Numbered from the stretch's first letter, positions 1-13,600 are shown. The stretch is DNA of 64,000 bases from Aldrovandia affinis (GCA_029706075.1 JAINUG010000089.1:930001-994000); one strand, 5' to 3'. The notes: a model not told the origin generated them from the letters alone. Numbers and translations: made by a program.

Positions 1-127
1 ACTGGCCCCTGGACCATCTGCTCTGTTGTGTCTATAGGGAGGAATGGCCTTTTTCCTTAGCTGAACACACACACTAACATACTCACTCACTCACTCACAC
101 TCACTCATACACTCATACACTCACACA

Positions 128-210
<83 letters not shown>
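1..210. repeat. Compound microsatellite (ACTC)n-(CT)n-(CA)n
   Basis: ACTC-type repeats at about 68-125, a (CT) run to about 148 and a long uninterrupted (CA) run to 209, immediately followed by a tRNA-like SINE. CA-rich but imperfect sequence resumes at 364-490. Bases 1-67 show nothing recognisable. Confidence 0.95.
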
Positions 211-211
<1 letters not shown>

Positions 212-362
212 GGTTCTGTGTGGCTCAGTAGGTAGAGCACGGCGCTGACAACGCTTAGGTTGTGGGTTCGGTTCCCATTGGGGCCACATATACTGAAAAG
301 TGTATGCATTCATTACTGTAAGTTGCTTTGGATAAAAGCATCTGCTAAATGGCATATATTAT
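211..362 (+). repeat. tRNA-derived SINE with L2-type 3' tail
   Basis: Starts with a tRNA-like head (GGCTCAGTAGGTAGAGCA as box A, GTGGGTTCGGTTCCCA as box B) and ends in the fish L2/SINE tail GCTTTGGATAAAAGCATCTG followed by CTAAATGG. The segment from 285 on (CCACATATACTGAAAAGTG, then TATGCATTCA) reappears almost unchanged at 33530-33603, so the two are the same family. Confidence 0.8.
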
Positions 363-1300
363 TACACAAACACATGCGCAAACAAACACAAACACACACA
401 TGCATATATGGGCAAACACAAGCACATGCATACACTTACACCCAAACAGGTATGCACATACACACATGCGCAAATGCACACATGCACACAATCATACATT
501 ACTTCATCACCTCATTCAGTCATAGTGTTGTTAATTAACTGCTACTAAATACCTAAAGGAATAATGACACATTTTTATTCATCTGCTGAAGTCGAAGCCC
601 ATTTTTGCAAATCAAACTACATAAATTACTGCTTCAACAACACCATGGATTGAAGCATGCATTAGATATATATCTACAAAACGGATTTATGTAAAGCATA
701 ATAATGTAGCTCAATTCAAAAGCTTAAACATAATGGCCTGAAGTCAGCCAAAGTTCATAACTTTTAGTATGTCACGAGTTCAGCATTCTAAATGACTCTG
801 TATGTCACTATTCTCAATAAGTTGCGCATCTCAAATTGCATGTTTTTCTTTGTTCCAGTTCAGAAAATGTGGAAAATTCTATCCTTTTTTTTGGCAAGAG
901 TTTCGTTTTTCAAATTAGTTTTCATTGTTTATTGTAATGCTCTACCTTCCAATAATAATCACATATTATGTAAAGTATAAAATGACTGGTGTCTACACAG
1001 CAGTTATACAGGATTTAATACATTTACAAGTGCATCTGAGCGCAGGTATAAGGTCCCAGCTCTCCATAAACAGTCATTACCTTCTGTGCCAACTAAAAAT
1101 CAAATCAAAGTTCACTGCTTAAAAATGTCCCTTTTAATAATGCATGTTTGCCTTTTCAGCATCTTTATTTATTTTCCCCGCCTCCTTTGATCTTTGAAAT
1201 ATATTTGTATAAAAAGTATAAGGCGGTTTTTTAAGCCGATCTGGCCTGACACCAAAAACCTCACAGATTAGTGGCTGTTGCGTTACAGGTGTGATGGCAG
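363..1300. other. CA-rich then AT-rich non-coding sequence
   Basis: 363-490 is imperfect CA/CG/CATG repeat. From about 500 to 1300 the sequence is AT-rich without a supported gene. The short open frames here show no family resemblance and no codon structure. It is presumably LRRC49 intron, since that gene continues past the left edge. Confidence 0.6.
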
Positions 1301-2505
1301 GGCAAGAGAGAGAGAAAAAGAAAAGAGAAAGACAGAGAGAGAGAGAGAGACCTTTGATGCCCCTGTATTAAAATGCTAAAGGAGACAAAAAAACATTACA
1401 TATAACACATCATAATTCCCATATTTTCACTCACAAAAAAGGAAAACACAAGGAATATTAAAACAACTGATTAAAAAACAGCCAGCCTCCATGCAGGTGC
1501 ACAAAAGGAGAGAGAGAGAGGTTTGTTAATTTGTGTGTGTATATGTGTGGGAGGTGGGAGGGAAGGTCAATTTTTTCTTTCTTTTTTTTCCTTCTTGGAG
1601 GGTTGTTTTTATTGTCATATATGTATGTAATGCTTTAGCAGCACAACTTAATCTGCCATGCAAATAAAGCATATTTGAATTTGAACAGGGTGAGCGATAG
1701 AGAGAAAGGGAGAGAGAGGTAGAGAGAGTGAGAGACTTGACTTTTGACGTTCCTTTATTGAAACGCACCAAAAAGCTTTCCACCATTACATAAAACAGAA
1801 ACAATACTCCATTCTGACCACTGACCTCCCACCTCCATCCATTCCTCTACTCAAACCATTACAATTCAGAAAACAGCACAAATGAAACCTCTCAAGCCAA
1901 CACACACATCTCCATCCCTTCATCATCTGCCCCCCAATGTACCACAGCCTTTTAAAAGTTTGCATCATGTTTTCATATTCAAATTCCACCCTAAGGCACG
2001 CAGAGATATACCCCCTAAAACCAACAGTACATCTGTGGACCCACAACCCCGAAGTCCGTTCCTTCTTGTAACCCATGTTGCCAGTTTTGCCTGACCGTAC
2101 AGAAAGTTCCTTAAAACTACCTCGTGCCGCTGCAGGAAGCTGTACCCCGGCCCAAACACAAACTCCCAAAAAGAACAAACCACTCCCAACTTCACACAAA
2201 AGGTTCCCAAAAAACCAAAAATGGGTACCCGTCTCTCACAACCGACGAAGAAGTGCTGCACCGTTTCCGGACAATCACAGAAGAGACACCCATCGCCCAC
2301 CCCTGGGTCAACACGGGCCAGCCATACGTTGGTAGCCAATGCCCCATGCACTATCCTCCACTGTAGGTCCAAGTGCAAGCGAGAGAGAGATAGAGAGAGA
2401 AAGCGAGTAGGGGAGAGACCGACAGAGGGAGTAGAGAGTTGCACACGATCGCAGAGCCCAAACACATTGAGAGGGCACATTTGACACATGCTCACCACAT
2501 GACAA
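1300..2505 (-). mobile_element. 3' end of a degraded non-LTR retrotransposon (zf-RVT region)
   Basis: Read on the minus strand, 2390-1970 encodes a stretch of the type found after reverse transcriptase in fish LINEs: DLQWRIVHGALATNVWL, then a zinc-knuckle-like CLFCDCPETVQHFFVGC (Cys-X2-Cys...His-X4-Cys). The frame breaks near 2200 and continues in a second frame, so it is inactive. The presumed 3' UTR lies at 1500-1800. A second, related 3' tail lies at 1343-1440 (compare CCCTGTATTAAAATGC with TCCTTTATTGAAACGC at 1751). GA-rich runs at 1304-1351, 1683-1735 and 2379-2430 separate or interrupt the pieces. Confidence 0.7.
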
Positions 2506-3660
2506 AGTGTCTGCTCTGTTTCACAAGGTCCAGACGGGATGGTGCCGGACTAAGACTGAGGTTAGCCAGGCGCTAACCTGTCAGTGCGAGGCGTTACCCA
2601 TCTGTCATGCTGGCGCTGGGGCTTATGTGCAGCTCAACCCACGCAACATAGGCTTTAGTGTCCCCTTTTCACAGCTGAAACACACGCTCAATTCTTTTAC
2701 CCAACGTTTACCTATTAACTACTTTTATGTCATCCGCAAGACTAACGCCGGCGGCAAGAGAGTTCATGGAGCGTTCTTGCTCAAGATGTTTCCCAAGTAG
2801 CCGGGCGCGCGTGGGATCTTCGCTGAAATACAACACAACAGGGCTAACACGGGCAACACTGAGCATGTGCAGCAACCGACAGAAAACTGGGAAACACGGA
2901 AAGACGAGGTGCCTGCTTACACGCTAGTTTGACACTTTTTTAGCAGAGTTTGAAGCCAATGAAGTTTTAACAATGAAGCAGAATTCATTCAACCTATCTC
3001 ATTGTTCAAGAGCTAAGAAGGAAAACTGCCCTTTTTGGAACATATACAAGCGGACATGAGCCAGCCACCATGTCCTTCTCTACTTAACCTCCCCTAATTT
3101 ATTTCCTCCTGCATAATGCTCATGGGAATTCTTCCAAAACCCTCCTGCCTTGAGGTCAGGGCTCAGACGGTGTCGTTTTGGGAAGTGATAGTCATTCCGG
3201 AAGGTAACGATACAAAGCAACGGAGGGATTGCTAAGAAAAATAAATATCAAACGCCATAAGCCTTTGACCACAAAAGCGATAAGAAACAATATCCCTAAG
3301 GCAGGTTTCTATAAACCAGTGGAATGAACTGAGTCTAATAGGAAACAGACATCCAAATACAAGTGTGTTGCTGGTGGAGCTGAAATGTACGGACCAGAGT
3401 CTGGGGAACAAGACTAACCCTTCTCAAAGAGGGGAACACAAGGGTCAAGAGGGATCAATCACCCAGACGATACATGAGCCAGCACAGCCCACAGTATTGA
3501 CTATTGGGGGAATTAGCAACAAATGTATGAGCATGTCTTTTCCCTAACAATATCATACAAAAATAAAAAACACTACTGCACATAAATAGTTCATAAAAAG
3601 AGACACACGTACGGCATGAGATGAAGGGAAAAGAGTCAATTCAGCAGATTCCCTTCAATG
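2506..3660. other. Non-coding stretch, nothing recognised
   Basis: Mixed-composition sequence with short open frames only, no splice-framed homologous exon and no clear repeat boundary. Probably LRRC49 intron between exon 12 and the next exon to the left. Confidence 0.5.
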
Positions 3661-3892
3661 CATAAGGCAGGCAGTGTGGTATAATGGTTAGGGAACTGGG
3701 CTTGTAACGTTAAGGTTGCAGGTTCAATCCCCAGGTGGGACACTGCCGTTGTACCCTTGAGCAAGGTACTTAACCTGAATTGCTTCAGTTAATATCCAGC
3801 TGTATAAATGGATTGTAAAGAAATGTAAACTGTAAGTCGCTCTGGATAAGAGCGTCTGCTAAATGCCTGTAATGTAATGTAATGTAATATCG
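3661..3892 (+). repeat. V-SINE-like tRNA-derived SINE
   Basis: tRNA-like head (GTGGTATAATGGTTAGGGAA, GGTTGCAGGTTCAATCC), then the conserved vertebrate V-SINE core (GCCGTTGTACCCTTGAGCAA, GGTACTTAACCTGAATTGC), then the L2-type tail GTAAGTCGCTCTGGATAAGA followed by GCGTCTGCTAAATG, ending in a (TAATG)n run at about 3870-3890. It appears full length. Confidence 0.85.
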
Positions 3893-4275
3893 GATAATTG
3901 CAGACTATACAGCTGGTCTAAACTTTCCTGACCTTACATAATGCTGTTATATGTAACCATGCATGAAGTAACTGCATAATGTCATAATGGTCCTGAGCAT
4001 ATGCAATTAACAGGAGCAGACTGTATTTAATAGCTAACTATTTAAGGTTTTTGAGGTGTTTATTGTAATATTACAGGCGCATGGATTCCCAGTGCGTGTG
4101 GAAATAGAGGGTGCAGTATGTGGGGTCTGTTTTTGACGGTACAGTACCGTGGGCTGTTGGGCCGGCTGGATGAGCGTATTCTCCCCTCACTGCCCCCTGC
4201 AGGTCGCTCCGGGGCTCCCACTGGACTCACCCGCCTGGGGAAAGGAGAGATGAACGCCTTTCTCAGCAGGCCACT

Positions 4276-4676
4276 CCCACTCAAGCTCACATACACTCAC
4301 ACTCACATTCACACTTCCACTTCCACTTCCACTTCCACTCACAATCGCACTCAAACTCACGCTACCACCACCACTCACACTCACTCAACCACTCATTCAC
4401 ATTTACAACACCACTCACAACCACTCAACCACTCACATTCACACTTCCACTCAAACGCACATACACACTCACGCTACCACGCTACACTTCAACTACCACA
4501 CACGCTGACACTACGACTCCCACTACCACTCACATTCACACTACCACACACGCTGACACTACCACTCCCACTACCACTCACTTTCACACTTCCACTCACA
4601 CTACCACTCCCACTCCCACTACCACTCACATTCACACTTCCACTTCCACTGCCACTCACACTCCCACTCCCACTGT
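4276..4676. repeat. Decayed (CACTTC/CACTCC)n satellite beside an LRRC49 splice donor
   Basis: About 400 bases of imperfect 6-base units, CACTCA, CACTTC, CACTCC and CTACCA variants. On the plus strand it gives a long Thr/Leu/Pro-rich open frame that is a repeat artefact. It ends less than 20 bases from the donor of LRRC49 coding exon 12 (exon edge at 4695), on the intron side. Confidence 0.9.
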
Positions 4677-4694
4677 GGCAGTGGCCCCCTGTAC

Positions 4695-7600
4695 CTGAGC
4701 TCATCAGGGGAGATGGGCTGTTGGTGTCCGTCGGGCTGGGCAGGGGTGTTTTCGGGGCTGACCTCGTCCTTGGCTCCGTTTTGTGGCGGCGGCAACTCCA
4801 GGCAGGTCCTCAGCCCCTCCCACTGCTGTGCTGCGTTCCGTATGGCCTGCCGACGCTTCTCCTGCGCACACAGACAGACAGGGTGTCATTCACTCACTCA
4901 ACAAGGTGCTGCATTAGCACAAGTACGCTAGTGACACTCCTACAGGCAAGGACAGGGCTAGCTCAGGATGCTAATGACACAGGGTCATATTTACTAAGAT
5001 AGTCACAGCGCAAAGACGGTCCCTATTTTGTTGCGGCTATTTCGCGGTGACAAATAGCGACACATTAACAACCAAAGACTGGTTCTAATTACACAATGAA
5101 ATAAATGAAATGCCCTCATTCGCAATTTGCGGTAGGATACACCCATAAAAAGGGTAGAAACAACATGGCACGCTCACACATCCAGATTACAGCAATAAAT
5201 GGATACGCATCAACCAGGCACAAGTAGCGAGGGAACAATGAGGAAAAAATATCATTTTACAGATCAGGAAATAGCGGTATTGGTCAATGAGGTACAGCGT
5301 CATAGAGAAACAACATCAACGGAGAAGAACATTTTTTGGAGTGACATCACAAAATAAATAAATTCATTGGGAATAACGAAAGTAACAGTAGATGATAACA
5401 TAACGTAAAGAAAATATGATATAACGGTTGACATAATGTAGGGAAAAGACACCAGCAGTAGTCCAACCAAGGAAAGAATATTAGAATAAGAATAAAGAAT
5501 AGAAACAATTAAACTTGTGATGGGAGAAGGCCACAGAGCGTCTGAAAGTAAAACTTTATTCACGATTCATTTTATGCTCTCCTGACCACATATGCACAAT
5601 AAGATAATTGTTCAAATTCAGAACTGCCTTCTTATACTGACTGTGAGACAAAATTGACAAATTGGTCAATAGAAATCCTGCGTCTTTTCATATATTTTAC
5701 CAAGTTCTAGAAAATAATAGGCTATGTATGCTATATAGAATGTATATTTAAAATTCTGTCTTAGCTGTCTGTGGATAGGGTAGTGTTTGGCAAATGCCCC
5801 AGGGGGTTAAACTCACCCCCTGAAAAAGATTTGTCCTCCTGAAAAAGATTTATACATGATGTAATGAAATTAGACTTTCTGTTTAGAGAAAAAAATCCTA
5901 ATTTTTTTTAATAAGAGGATCATTTTTGATGTGACTGTGTTTGAGGTAAAACGCCTCCTCTCCATTGGGGCAAAATGCCCCCGGGGGGTGCAAGACAAAC
6001 CTTGGGCAAAGGATTATTTAGCTATTTATTTATTTATCTTTTTATTTCCATCACACTTTTCGAAACAGTGTTACAAGATAGAATGGATTGTTATTTCATA
6101 TTTCATTGAATTATTTATATTTGTAATACATGTTAAAAACTTGACTTTTTGCCTTTTTGCCTCATTTTAGAGACTGCAAGTATTCAAATATGACATAATT
6201 AAAGATAAGTTTTACTACACTGTAAAAAATATTGTTGTTTCAACTTCACTTAGTTAAGTTACTGTGCTGCCTTAATGCAGTTCAGTTCTGCCTAATTAAG
6301 ATATCAAGTTTATTCTGAGTTAAGGCAGCGCAGCAACTTAACTAAGTGAAGTTGAAACAACAAATCATTTTACAGTGTACACATGATTTAAATGTAAAAT
6401 TGACAAAAAAGAAGTACAAAAAAGCTACAAACATCATGGTGGGGATACCAATAGAATACAGCTTTTAAGACCAAACAATTTTAAATGGCCAAAATAACAT
6501 GGATACAATTATTTGTATTATTATATTATTTTGCACCCATTTAGTGAGGTAATATGCCCCCTTTACACAATTTTATATTTTGTACTATAACAACAAATGT
6601 ATCTGTTCCGGCTTATTACTCCTATAAATGTATTGATTTAAGCATGGCCAACATGTACGTACTGAATTAATATCAAAATGTATTTATATCGATCGATTAT
6701 ACAGATATCTTTCTTAAGGGTTTTTTTCCCCTCACACTGCCCTACAAGTATTCCTGAAATAAAGCTGTCGTGACACGAACCGGGGTACTTTTCAAGAAAA
6801 TTTGTGATTATTTGTTTTGCATCACTGGGACAGTGACTAGCACTTCAGAAAGCGCAATACAAAACAGGAATTGTGAAGTACCTAGGAGATATCAGCACTC
6901 ATAAAATACCGCCTGGTTTCAAGTGTTCTTGAAACACAAAGAGGAGAGTCACAATTAAGGCAGGCTTTAGTAAATCAAACGGAATACTTAATCGACCTAA
7001 TTTACAAACTCTCCACCCTGTTTTAGCACATTCACCGCAGATATACATATGCATGAACAAATGTAACTATTCATCTAAAGGAAAGTTGCAAAGTGACTTA
7101 GCCTCCGCAAATTACATCCTAATAGCGATTAGACTCATTGCGACCGTTTAATAAATCCGCCATAGACACTGTGACCTTGTAGCAACTGCTTTTGCGTTGG
7201 GGAAGCAGTCGCAATCCTTTAGTACATCTGGCTCTGACTCTCTCTGACAAATTGGCCCTAAAGCTGTGCAAACAGTATTAATTTCAAGGAAGCTCAAGGA
7301 AGATTCCTCCCCTCCCCCCCACCTCACATGGAAAACAGCTGAACTGCAAACAATTCAAAGTACTGGGACCAAACTACTCAAGAGCTGAAACACAGAGCTG
7401 GCTGTCTGGCTATCTCAGCTGTAACTGGAATAAATATTTAGGCTAGTCAAGATGAACATGAGCTGAATTTTAATGTCTTCGGGGATTAGGGGGGTGTCAT
7501 TAGTTATTTATTCATGTAGGTAAAAAAAAACGTTATGGGTACACACAACGGATGTGGCTGGGCTTTGATGTGATGGTTGATTAGACTTTGGAACACTATT

Positions 7601-10600
7601 TATACTGTTTTAGGTGGAAAACCGCTTTAGCGCCCCCTGCTGTTTGAGAGCTGTTTTTCCTGTTCTGCTGCAGTTTCCAGGGTGTTTTGATGGTGCGGAA
7701 AGCGTCCGAACCTTCTTCGCCAAATTCCGGCCAGCGATTGGGTCATTGAGGGACATCAGGTCAGTGCACAGGAAGCCTCCGATCTTGTGAACTGCTGCGC
7801 AAGGCTCCATGAACACAAATACAGATGCTCTTCAACGTTGGAAGGCCGCACACAAAAACCTCTGTAATATGTACTTGTAGACTTTTGCCGGTGACTGGAC
7901 ATATCCAAAAAGCAGCATGACTAGATTAACAGGCTGACTCCAGTTCAACTTGCTGTTACATTTTTATGGAAACGCTCTGCGCCACCCTGGTCTTGATTTG
8001 AAACTGAAGTGCTCTCAATGGTGCACTGTGCTCTTTTCCCACACAGACACAAACTCCATCACAGGGATTAGTTTTGATGACATTTCATTATACTGTGGTA
8101 TGCAGACCCCACCTATTTGGCGCAAAAGCAGTCCCAGTCACGCCTACAGACTGAAAGGAGACGAGGAGACCATCTTGTGTTACTGGGAAAACTGCTCACT
8201 TAAGAGAGTGACTTGGAGCTAAAGTTGTTATGAATGTAAACAAGCTCGGTCACTAGGGGCTGTTCTTCAGCTTATCAAAACCTGACAATGGTTACTCTTG
8301 CCACAGACACTGTAGGTCACTCCCGAAAGACAGAAAACTGAAATGGAATCGTTTTCAGCATTACCATATCCAGAGGGTTATTAAGCTTATTTTCTGCCCC
8401 TGTCCTTCATTTTGTGGCACTCTGGTATGATGACTACATAGACTAAAGGTTTGCTTGTAGATTTCTTGGTAAAAGGAGAAAGGAAAGTCCAGCAACTTTT
8501 GGTGAAAGTCACCCAAATGCAATAAAAAGTCTCCAAATATGACAACGAAATGGCCGCACATGGCGAAGTCGTGTTCTGACTGCATCGTATCCCCCTTCTG
8601 TGACTTTCCTGGCACTTGGGACTGGAGAGGCCTGAGGCTACAGTCGGCTCCCCAGGGTGAACCCACAGTCCGACGGGCACAGCCTCACTGTGACGGACGG
8701 CCCGCTACTCAACCGCTCACTGGGGCAATTCCAACTGCCGAACATCGTTGCTCTTGGAGAGCGGGCAGTCTTCTCCTGCCTCGGGTCACGGCTTGGTCAC
8801 AGCCGATGTGTCCGCTCCAACGTGGGAACCACGTTCCCCCTTCTCTCCGTGTCTGGTTGTGAGTGCTGCAGGTATGGTGTCACTCCCACACACAGGAGAG
8901 CCGGTGTGGAGGAGCAGCCTGGGCTCTTTATTAGATAATGGTATCGCGTGACGTTCCACAGAGCATTACATTTCTCATTTCCCCAGCAGGGATCAGCTGG
9001 ATTGGGTTACAGAGAAACTGCATACGCCCACCGCCACCTCATCTTCTCACTGAGTGGAGAGCTTCACCACACCATACGACCTAGCACTCTTACATTACAG
9101 GGGTGTGCACACAAACATATGCACACATACACGTGCACACAGACACGCACACACACACACACATGCATGCACACGTGCACCCCGTCTTCTTAATTAGTGG
9201 AGCACTTCACCACCCTGCACAGCCCAGCACTCCTACCAAAACAGAAGTATAACAAACACACACACATGCATACATGCATGCACACAGGCACACACACAGA
9301 CACACACTAGTGAGGACAGACAGCACCCGCTCCTAACAAACAAACCTGCCAAATGGTATGTATTTCTCAAGGTCGGCCTAGCAGTGAAGGTCACTTTGAG
9401 GGCACCTTGAGGCCTTAAATTCTGAGAGGAAAAGTTTAAAAAGCCACAAACTTTCATCAGTAAACGGAAATAAACCAGAAGGCCGTGCAGCCCCCTCAAA
9501 CGCAGCTGTCACGGCTCAGTAATAGATGATGAAGGAAAAGGAAGCGGTCAGTGACGGTGAAGGTGATGGAGGAATGCAGGGATAATCACAGTCCTGCTTT
9601 CTCAGGAGGGAACAGCTGGGGAAACCATAGAGACCAGGGCAGCCCCCGGAGCAAGGGCAAGGCTCGCATCGTCTCCCTGTCCGATTGCTTTCACGCTGGA
9701 TCAGGGAGCGCCAAGGCCTAATTGATAGAGCACGTTTAAAGAGGCACCTAGAGTTCACAGGGGCAAATGCAGCCAGTGAAAACGTGGGCGTAAATCTGCC
9801 TTGAAAAGGACACTGACGTGACGTGTGCCGGGTGCCCCCAATTAAACACTTCCCCTTGGGGCTTCAGTCTCAAACAGCTTGCTGGGGGTTCCCAGAAAGC
9901 TTAACATGAGCTTCAAACTCCAGTCAGACCCATAAAATGAGATGTGAACTCCTGAAAACCTAAACCTGCTCCGTCTCAGGGGTTCAGGAAGAGGCTGTAA
10001 CCCCATCTCTTCCTTGCTCTCTTCTCTTCATCCTCGTCATTACTCTCCTCTCCTCAGAGAAAAGGAAACATGTGGAGCCCCTTAAAATGAGAGGCAGGGC
10101 CAAGCCACAGAAGTGTCTGTGAGCTCTCCTGTCTTGGGCTACGGGCTTTGAACATCAAAACGGTTGGTCATTGGTCAATGTAAAATGCGCCAAATGCCCA
10201 ACAGGCATACCCCATTCATAATGCTGAACTAAAATAGACAAAACATACTGTGTGTTGCGGACGGAAACACAACAGCTGTGTATCTCAGAGCATCCGAGGT
10301 ACTTTGATGCTGGCTATAAAGTATGTCAAATTTAAACAAAAGTGAAAAATTCTACATTTTAAACCCGTATGTTCCACTGTGCCCAGGGTTTTTGATGGCG
10401 CGTTCTGATCTCAGTGCAAAGTCACGTGACAACATCCGGGCCTCGGTGTCAAGTACCCTGTGCAGGATGAAAGAAGCCTGGGATTCAATATGTAACATCA
10501 AAATCATGTGCTGCTTGAAATAGGCGCAGTAGGCGCATAACAACTGAAGTGAATCCTGTAAAACCCCAGGAGACTGGCTGGCGCGTGCACTCGCCTGAAC

Positions 10601-13600
10601 ATCGGCGCTGTTACGACACGCCGACCACAAAGCCTGCAGGCTGGAGGTCAGTCAAGGTGCCATCTCTATAGAGACGGCTAACAACAGGCCAAGGGCATTC
10701 ACAATCAACCGAGCAGGAGCTGTAACAGCGCACGTGGTCTCAGTAATGCAACACTAATCCAAAAATTAAAAAATGCCACAGGACACGCGTCTCGGTGGAG
10801 CGGTATTGTTTTAAAAGTATCAGCAGTGTGGTGCTGTCTTGTCTTGTAATTAGCCTCGGTAAGACTAGTGGAATTAATCTCAGCAACAATATTGTGAGAA
10901 ATACTGGGACCATTCCCCGTGTCTCTGTTTAGTATCCTTGTTAGTTTCCTTTAATTGTACTACTGGGCATGTTGCCAGCAGCCATACCACCCTGTAACTC
11001 GGCTGCCTGGTGGCTGAAGTTAAACAGGGTTGGGCTTGTTAGTACTTGATTGGGAGACCTCCTAGGAAAACTAAGTTGCTTCTGGAGTGTGAAAAGAGTA
11101 ATAAAAACAATCCTCCCTTGCAGTGATGGGGACACTGTGCTGCAGGAGGCCCAGTCTTTTGAATGCATAGATGTTAAATCAATGTCCTGACTCACTGATA
11201 CCATTAACGATCCCATGGCACCAGAGTAGGGGGCTCTCTGTTGTCCTGGCCATGTTACCAAATTAGCTCTCTCTATCTTCCCCCAGTTTAATTGGCTCAA
11301 TTATTGATGATGGTTGAGGTGAGCTTCCACCCACCCCTCCACGGTAAACAGCTTTGAGATTAGAAAAGATATATAAATTCAATATACATTTTGATTGTTG
11401 TCAAAGTAGATAACAACACAGTTGTGTATATTTGCATGTATACAGTCCTAGCATATTACACAAACTCCAAATAGGAGGACTGTCACAGAGAGAAAAACAG
11501 ATGAGCTGAAGAAGAAGAGAGATGGTGCAGCGTTAGATCGCACAGACACTGGTGATGATGTGAATGGAGCAGGTGAAAGTGCTTTGGGTGAGCGGGAAGC
11601 GTACCTTGTGGATGGCCTGCTTGTGGCTCTCTCGCTTTTTCTCATCGTCCTTCCGGGCCAGAACACAAGCCATGCGCCTCTCCTCCTCCTGCAACACAAG
11701 GCCAACACCGTCAAGACCACAGATCCACTGAGGCCTCACGTCAAGACAACCGTCAAGACAACATTTCATATAACTGATCAGCAGAAGATGAACAACAATC
11801 TGTGTGGCGCAACATTAGCATGGTTGGTTAACGAAGGCCCATAACTATAATGACAAAATACTTCACCACCTGAATTTTCTCAGTAAAGATTTACTACAGC
11901 AAGACCACAACCAGCCATTTTGGTGAGACTTGAATCCTTGCTTTTTCAAAGGCCTTCACACTCTGTGTAAGACTAGCTGTGCTAAAAATCTATAGTAATA
12001 ATCAATAATGATAAATTTTTGACTATTTCACTGAAGCAAATTACTTAGAAAAGTAAAAAAGAAAGAAAAACTGAAAAATGAGCACTCAACCATGAGTCAA
12101 AGTTCAGGACAAACGTTGGTTTAAATCCAGGTGACTGTGTGAACATTGTAAGGACAATAACATCAGGACTTCAATCCAAGATTCCATTGATTCCACTAAT
12201 CTCAGACCACCATGATGGCTTTCAGGCAGGATGGCTAGTAGCTTTGAGCTCCTGCAAAGAGCACATCCACAGACAAGATTTGATAAATATAGCAAATACC
12301 AGTTGAATACATAAATGCTAATACTGTATGTATTACGCTAAATTGGCTGAGTTGCGCACGGCCAAGCGCCACGAGCTAATGCAATTAAGTCCAATCATCT
12401 GGAAGCAATAACTGGTATGTGTGGAAAATGTGAAAGACATGAGTGAACGCGGTAAGAAGTTAAGTACACGTGTGTAATGCGCGTTTGGCAGCCAAATCTC
12501 TGGCAGGGCTTACTACCTGGGATGTCAAAAAGTATTTCATGCACTTCCAGACACTACGGGCAATGCATGTGCCAAGTAAGCTCAGCCATGCTATGAAAAG
12601 CCCCTTAGAGTGGGATTTCCATCATAATATACATACAACTATACTTCTTCTCTGAAATCTGACCAAATGGAAATGGAAAATGGGTACAAAGCACATACTG
12701 TACGTATTCTACCGTGTCATGTAAAATATTGCCAGCATCATAAAAAATGGTCAATAAACAAATTTACTCAAAAGCAGAGCTTCTGTACACGTGTGTGCAT
12801 TTCCTAAGGGCACTCCTCATACATGGAATACAGCATATTTGTGTAGAGTATACGTCACTGGAAGGGCCATTTTTAGGGCAGTCAGAAATGTAATTAGTGG
12901 GCCTCCCGCGTGGTCTAGTGGTTTCAACGTCCGACGCTGGCCACGGCGACCGGGGTTCGATTCCCCGTCGCGCCAGAGTCGGCTCTGGTCGGGAGTGCCA
13001 GTGCCAATTGGCTGTCCGCCCCAGGGAGGGGGGAGGGAAGCCGACACAGACAGTTCGCTGCGCATAGGAGTGGTTCTGGGGTACCAGAATTACAGTCGAC
13101 GGCACGACGAGTGTTGTCTCGGAGGAGGCAGCGCTACGCCCTTGTCACTGCCGGTCACAGGACTACGGCAGCAAACTATAAGGGAAGGGGGATTGAACTA
13201 AGCACTAATTGGCTACCAAATTGGGAGACAAACAGGGTAAAAATCGGAAAAGAAAATTATTTTAAAAAAAGGAAAAAGAAATGTAATTAGTGCCGCACAG
13301 AGCATTACAGATCGCTTTGCTATTGCATTGCAGGTTGGCACAAATACCCCTGGTGCTGTAGCCGCCTGATTTATAACGGGGAGTTCGATATTTCCTGGAA
13401 CTGCAGTCAGAGGCATTGTCACGGCGCGCAGGTGTTTACCAGGGACTCCGGACTGTGACTTTCCCTCCATGTGCTCAGTGCTAAGGCGAGGAGACGCACC
13501 GTGGCGGGGTCATGGGAGCGAATGAGTCACCGTGTGACAATCCCCTACGGATCAGAGGCGCACTCAGTCTGGCAGCGCCGTGACGCACCGACAATGCGCC

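Larger units (their letters stand above)
4862..11604. other. LRRC49 intron between coding exons 11 and 12 (6.7 kb)
   Basis: No additional coding exon found. It contains a palindromic MITE at 6217-6379, CA-rich tracts at 9118-9170 and 9255-9305 and a 5S-derived SINE at 10975-11395. Stretches 4870-6210, 6380-9110 and 9310-10970 show no gene or repeat I can name. Open frames at 7950-8222 and 8657-8938 have no family resemblance. Confidence 0.7.

Noticed and set aside
4060-4296. Minus-strand open frame as the next LRRC49 exon
   Set aside because: No resemblance to the LRRC49 C-terminal region and no in-phase acceptor; the next exon is taken to be left of the window.
4118-5002. Long plus-strand open frame of 294 codons rich in Thr, His, Leu and Pro
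   Set aside because: Generated by the hexamer satellite; it runs antisense across LRRC49 exon 12 and has no recognisable domain.
10981-11060. Possible 5S rRNA gene
   Set aside because: Only part of the 5S sequence with many substitutions, fused to a SINE body.
12905-12975. Possible tRNA gene
   Set aside because: A and B boxes are present but the cloverleaf is not closed, and the sequence continues into a SINE body with target duplications.
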